Source of the DNA: Rugamonas rubra
Lineage (GTDB): Bacteria > Pseudomonadota > Gammaproteobacteria > Burkholderiales > Burkholderiaceae_D
Assembly (NCBI RefSeq): GCF_900114705.1
Contig: NZ_FOTW01000024.1
Coordinates: 1-64,000, forward strand
Length of the DNA stretch: 64,000 nt
Direction: 5' to 3'
This document shows positions 60,972 through 64,000 of the stretch, piece after piece (within the stretch, counting starts at the first letter, position 1; each line of letters begins with the position of its first letter). A program made the position numbers and the translations under genes. Below the pieces are notes generated by a model. That model was not told the DNA's origin and did not search any database. It saw only the letters and a list, made by a program, of their open reading frames with translations.

Positions 60972-61631
60972 TCAAGCGGCGTTCAGGGGTGCGGCGATGT
61001 AGGCCAGCGGATCGGCCAGGGGGTCGGCCAACAGCGACTCCAGGACGGCGGCGAAGTGTTGCCAGGGGTCGCCGTCGGCCGTGGCGGCGACGGCGGCGGC
61101 AGCGGCGCCGGCGGGCGTGCCCGGCGCCGTGTCGAGCCGGCGCTCGGCCTCGCCCCAGCACCAGATGATCGAGTGCTCCTGGCGGCTGAAGTAGCGCACC
61201 TCCAGCAGCAGGCCGTTGTCGAAGGACAGCAGCAAGGCGTCCTGCGCCATGCGCACCGGCTCGGCCAGACGCGCCGCGTACAGCGCCTCCAGCTGGTTCT
61301 TGAAGTTCAGGTGGGCGCTCAGCGTCGGCAGCTCGGCCTGCGCGCCGGCGGCGATATGGGCGGCCAGCTCGGCGCGCACCTGGTCGCGGGTCTGCTCGAT
61401 GATGCGCGCGCTCAGGTAGTGCTCGTAGGCCGGGTGGGTGTCGATGGCGCCGCCGACTATGCGTTCAAGCAAAGCCTCCTCGCTGTCGACCTCGTAGCGC
61501 TGCAGCAGCGATTTGCGCGATTCGCGCAGCTGGTAGCTGGTCTTGGCGAACAAGGTCTGCAGGGCGTCCTCGTCCATGACTTCGTCCAGCGCCACCGGCG
61601 CGGTCTGGTCCAATTTGGTGATGCCGTCCAT
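60972..61631 (-). CDS. Unknown protein of the nos gene cluster
   Basis: A 219-residue soluble protein with AAGGAG upstream of the ATG. It is mostly helical and acidic (DEDALQTLFAKTSYQLRESRKSLLQRYEVDSEEALLERIVGGAIDTHPAYEHYLSARI), with a beta-like segment (LLLSFDNGLLLEVRYFSRQEHSIIWCWGEAERRLD). No signal peptide and no known domain is recognised. It lies 9 bases after nosL and 44 bases before the cytochrome gene on the same strand, so a role in N2O reductase assembly or electron supply is plausible but unproven. Confidence 0.65.
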   Translation of the reverse strand: MDGITKLDQTAPVALDEVMDEDALQTLFAKTSYQLRESRKSLLQRYEVDSEEALLERIVGGAIDTHPAYEHYLSARIIEQTRDQVRAELAAHIAAGAQAELPTLSAHLNFKNQLEALYAARLAEPVRMAQDALLLSFDNGLLLEVRYFSRQEHSIIWCWGEAERRLDTAPGTPAGAAAAAVAATADGDPWQHFAAVLESLLADPLADPLAYIAAPLNAA

Positions 61632-61640
61632 GCTGGCTCC

Positions 61641-62183
61641 TTAGTGCGACATGCCGCTGTCGTGCATCACGCCGCCGGACAGGTCGGCCATTTCCGGCGT
61701 CACCTGTTCGAAGCGCAGCAGCTTGCCGCCGTTCTGCTGGATGAACTTGTTGGCGTCCTCGGCGCTGGAGAAGGCGCCCAGGGTCGGCCCCATCGAGCCG
61801 TGCAACTTGCTGCCGATCACGAAGAAGGCGGTCTTGGCGGGAATCCAGTTGCCCTTCGGATGGGCCCAGTCGGTCTTGCCCATGTCCTGCACGTAGGCGC
61901 CGGCGACGGCGCGCTTTTGCTCCGGCGTGCGCAGCGTGGTGAACAGCTCCATCAGGTCGCAGAAGAAGTCGGGCTTGCCCTCGGCGTAGACGATCTGGCC
62001 TTTCGGACCGGGAAAGTCCTGCAGCAGCATGCCGTCGAGCACGCAGGCGGTGTCGGCGCCCGGCTCCTGCGCCACCGCCGTCGGCGTGGTGTGGCTGCAG
62101 GCGCCCAGCAGGGCCAGCAGCAGAAGTCCGCCCAGCATTTTTCGGGACGTTGCCGGACGGGCGGCGCGTGGGCTTGCAATCAT
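61641..62183 (-). CDS. nosL: NosL, copper lipoprotein for nitrous oxide reductase
   Basis: A 180-residue lipoprotein (signal LLALLGAC, Cys28) with GGAGA upstream of the ATG. The start overlaps the nosY stop as ATGA. The conserved part is VLDGMLLQDFPGPKGQIVYAEGKPDFFCDLMELFTTL ... AYVQDMGKTDWAHPKGNWIPAKTAFFVIGSKLHGSMGPTLGAFSSAEDANKFIQQNGGKLLRFEQVT, typical of NosL copper chaperones. A Met/His-rich tail (GGVMHDSGMSH) could bind copper. It supplies Cu(I) for the NosZ centre. Confidence 0.92.
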   Translation of the reverse strand: MIASPRAARPATSRKMLGGLLLLALLGACSHTTPTAVAQEPGADTACVLDGMLLQDFPGPKGQIVYAEGKPDFFCDLMELFTTLRTPEQKRAVAGAYVQDMGKTDWAHPKGNWIPAKTAFFVIGSKLHGSMGPTLGAFSSAEDANKFIQQNGGKLLRFEQVTPEMADLSGGVMHDSGMSH

Positions 62184-63004
62184 TTGAATCTCCAATTGGC
62201 GAGTAGGAAGGGGGCGACGATCCAGCCCAGCATGATGCTCAGCAGGACCAGGGGATTGGTCAGGCTGTCGGGCATCACGGTGGCCAGGCCGTACATGGTT
62301 TGCACTTGTTCGGAATTGAAAATGTTCAGCAGGCGGAACACGTCGGCCGGGTTGAGCATCAGCAGGCCGGCGAACACGCCGCTGCTCAGGGTGCCGTTGC
62401 TGAGCACCAGCAGGCCCATCAGCAACAGGTCGAAGATCAGCACGAAGAAGAACCACATGGCGATCGCCATGCCGCTGGCGCGCATGCGGTCCTGGGCGAT
62501 CACCGACAGGCACAAGGCCAGGCTGAGGAAGGCCATGCCCATCAGCACGGCGCTGCCGACGAAGCCGGCGTAGTGGAACAGGTCGTCCGGCCCCAGCTGC
62601 GAGGAGAGCGGCAGCAGGCCGGCGCCGAAGCCCAGCGTGGTGGCCACGGCCAGCGCGGCGGACAGGCCGAGGAATTTGCCGAGCAGGATCTCGAAGCGGG
62701 TGATCGGCATCGACAGCAGCAGCTCCAGCGAGCCGCGCTCCTGCTCGCCGACGATGGCGTCGTAGCCGAGGATGACGGCGATCAGCGGCACCAGGTAGAT
62801 CACCAGGCTGACCAGGCTGGCGATGGTGATGTCGATGCCGTGGAAGCCGACGGCGCCCTGCTGGGCCGTGCCGAAATAGGCGATGGCCAGGGCGAACAGG
62901 GCGAAGATGACGGCGACGGCCAGCACCCACCAGTTGCGCACGCGTTCACGGCATTCCTTGCCGGCCAACACGGCGACCTGGCGCCAATCAATGCGCTTGT
63001 GCAT
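62180..63004 (-). CDS. nosY: NosY, ABC permease of the NosDFY complex
   Basis: A 274-residue inner-membrane protein with six hydrophobic segments and GGAGG upstream of the ATG. It begins WRQVAVLAGKECRERVRNWWVLAVAVIFALFALAIAYFG and carries LVSLVIYLVPLIAVILGYDAIVGEQERGSLELLLSMPITRFEILLGKFLGLS, characteristic of NosY. It overlaps nosF by 17 bases and nosL by 4. It forms the membrane part of the NosDFY ABC complex that helps mature the copper site of nitrous oxide reductase. Confidence 0.93.
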   Translation of the reverse strand: MHKRIDWRQVAVLAGKECRERVRNWWVLAVAVIFALFALAIAYFGTAQQGAVGFHGIDITIASLVSLVIYLVPLIAVILGYDAIVGEQERGSLELLLSMPITRFEILLGKFLGLSAALAVATTLGFGAGLLPLSSQLGPDDLFHYAGFVGSAVLMGMAFLSLALCLSVIAQDRMRASGMAIAMWFFFVLIFDLLLMGLLVLSNGTLSSGVFAGLLMLNPADVFRLLNIFNSEQVQTMYGLATVMPDSLTNPLVLLSIMLGWIVAPFLLANWRFK

Positions 63005-63923
63005 GGCGGCCTCCGTAACCGAGGAACAAGTCTTCCAGCGAAGGCTCGTGGATGGTGATGTGTTGCACCGTGCCCTGCTCGGCGAACAGCGCGGCCAGCA
63101 GCGCCACCTTCTGCGCCGGCGGGCAGGAGATGCGCACGTTGTCGCCGTGCATGGCGATGTCCAGCCCGTCCATGCCGGCCAGCGCGGCGCGCAGCGGCGC
63201 CTGGCGCGCGGCGGCCACGGTCAATTCGAGCAGCGAGGGCATGACGCGCTGGGCGCGCAGTTGCGCCAGCGTGCCTTGCGCGGCGATGCGGCCGCTTTGC
63301 AGGATGACCAGGTGGTCGACCCGCTCCTGGATCTCGGCCAAAATATGCGAGGTGATGATGATGGTGGCGCCCTCCCCCTGCACTTCGCGCAGGGTCTGGT
63401 AAAAGTCGTGGATGCCCTGCGGATCGAGGCCGTTGGTGGGCTCGTCGAGGAAGATCAGGTCGGGCTTGCCGAGCAGCGCCTGGGCGAAGCCGAGCCGCTG
63501 GCGCATGCCCTTGGAGTAGCCGCGCACGCGCCGGCCGGCGGCGCCGGACAGGCCGACCCGTTCCAGCAGCGCGCCGCAGGAGTCGCGGCCGACCTGCTTG
63601 AGGTCGGCGAACAGGTGCAGCACCTCGAGCCCGGTCAGGTTGTCGTAGGTGACGAAGCTTTCCGGCAGGTAGCCGATGCGCCGCCGCACTTGGCGGAAGT
63701 CGCGCCCGTCGATGCGCACGCCGTGCACGCGGATCTCGCCGGCGCTGGGCGCGGCCAGCCCCAGCATCATCTTGAACAGCGTGCTCTTGCCGGCGCCGTT
63801 GGGGCCGATCAGGCCGAACATCTCGCCCGGCGCGACGGCCAGGCTGACGTCGTTCAGCGCCTCGATCTGGCCGTAGTGTTTGCTGACATGGGCGACCTCG
63901 ATCGCCTTGGGTTTATTGCTCAC
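62988..63923 (-). CDS. nosF: NosF, ABC ATPase of the NosDFY complex
   Basis: A 311-residue ATPase from the GTG at 63923, with GGAGG 8 bases upstream. Walker A is GPNGAGKST, the signature region is YSKGMRQRLGFAQALLG, Walker B is LIFLDEPTNGLDP, and the switch His lies in TIIITSHILAEI. A C-terminal regulatory segment of about 90 residues follows. It powers NosDFY. The GTG start overlaps the nosD stop, and its stop overlaps nosY. Confidence 0.93.
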   Translation of the reverse strand: MSNKPKAIEVAHVSKHYGQIEALNDVSLAVAPGEMFGLIGPNGAGKSTLFKMMLGLAAPSAGEIRVHGVRIDGRDFRQVRRRIGYLPESFVTYDNLTGLEVLHLFADLKQVGRDSCGALLERVGLSGAAGRRVRGYSKGMRQRLGFAQALLGKPDLIFLDEPTNGLDPQGIHDFYQTLREVQGEGATIIITSHILAEIQERVDHLVILQSGRIAAQGTLAQLRAQRVMPSLLELTVAAARQAPLRAALAGMDGLDIAMHGDNVRISCPPAQKVALLAALFAEQGTVQHITIHEPSLEDLFLGYGGRHAQAH

Positions 63924-64000
63924 TCCAGCGCCTCCAATCCTGATGTGCGGGCCGCATGCGCGGATGCTTGTCGACAATGCTGGGCGCGCGCAGCACGGGG
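63913..64000 (-). CDS. nosD: NosD, C-terminal end only (5' part outside window)
   Basis: The last 28 codons on the minus strand (PVLRAPSIVDKHPRMRPAHQDWRRWSEQ, stop TAA at 63915-63913) overlap the nosF start by 11 bases. The D(K/R)HPRMRP type ending and the position before nosF fit NosD, the periplasmic beta-helix protein that works with NosFY and NosL. The remainder lies beyond the window edge. Confidence 0.7.
   Translation of the reverse strand, partial: PVLRAPSIVDKHPRMRPAHQDWRRWSEQ

Overview
The window looks like chromosome from a GC-rich betaproteobacterium of the family Oxalobacteraceae (Massilia / Duganella / Rugamonas type). This is inferred from strong GC3 bias, a PhaM polyhydroxyalkanoate granule protein with a histone-like tail, MnmC, two large TonB-dependent receptors, lipoprotein chitinases with chitin-binding modules, and a nitrous-oxide-reductase (nos) operon tail. 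No RNA gene, CRISPR array or intact prophage was seen.

Layout. 0-0.3 kb: 3' stub of an IS4-type transposase and a perfect palindromic repeat. 0.5-5.6 kb: a three-gene MukB/Mks/Jet-like condensin operon (SMC ATPase, MukE-like, MukF-like) with no visible JetD nuclease. 5.8-10.2 kb: a lipoprotein GH3 beta-glucosidase and a LacI-type regulator, with a good LacI-type operator in front of the GH3 gene. 10.3-12.3 kb: two tandem DUF3108 proteins. 12.4-17.3 kb: an AT-richer accessory island with a frameshifted gene remnant, an internally deleted IS66 copy carrying a nested 104-bp MITE, a DUF2971 protein, a small secreted protein, a full IS66-type element, small orphan genes and a Sel1 pseudogene. 17.9-25 kb: phaM, a soluble histidine kinase with a TPR response regulator, mnmC-tag, an OsmC protein, and an IS630 remnant fused to the osmC stop codon. 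25-35 kb: signalling and transport genes (TPR-GAF-GGDEF, AEC carrier, HxlR, receiver-AraC, chemoreceptor, aromatic-acid MFS).

35-40 kb: TonB receptor, PnuC vitamin transporter and an M48 protease fused to a pilin-like domain. 40.3-45.5 kb: a chitin locus in which a JmjC/cupin-8 type protein lies between two secreted GH18 chitinases. 45.7-52.9 kb: hisC, AraC regulator, GT1 glycosyltransferase, DUF418 membrane protein, an AT-rich SRPBCC membrane protein whose stop codon lies in a transposon-end-like sequence, and a divergent FAD oxidoreductase / Rrf2 pair. 53.1-54.3 kb: a GHKL ATPase gene with one in-frame stop, next to a STAS-like DUF4325 gene. 54.6-58.2 kb: a second TonB receptor followed by an exported SAM hydroxide adenosyltransferase. 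58.4-64 kb: a solute-binding protein, then the distal nos operon on the minus strand (nosD end, nosF, nosY, nosL, an unknown gene, a cytochrome c lipoprotein, and apbE/nosX).

Two families of intergenic palindromes recur: one built on GTCAGTGCCGACATTCGG (left end and 60.3 kb) and one on GGGTCAGACCC (18.7, 24.3 and 45.5 kb). The window suggests a soil or freshwater polysaccharide degrader (beta-glucans, chitin) that stores PHA, may respire N2O, and has been shaped by small transposable elements. Gene functions are assigned from recognisable motifs and family resemblance only; no database search was possible.
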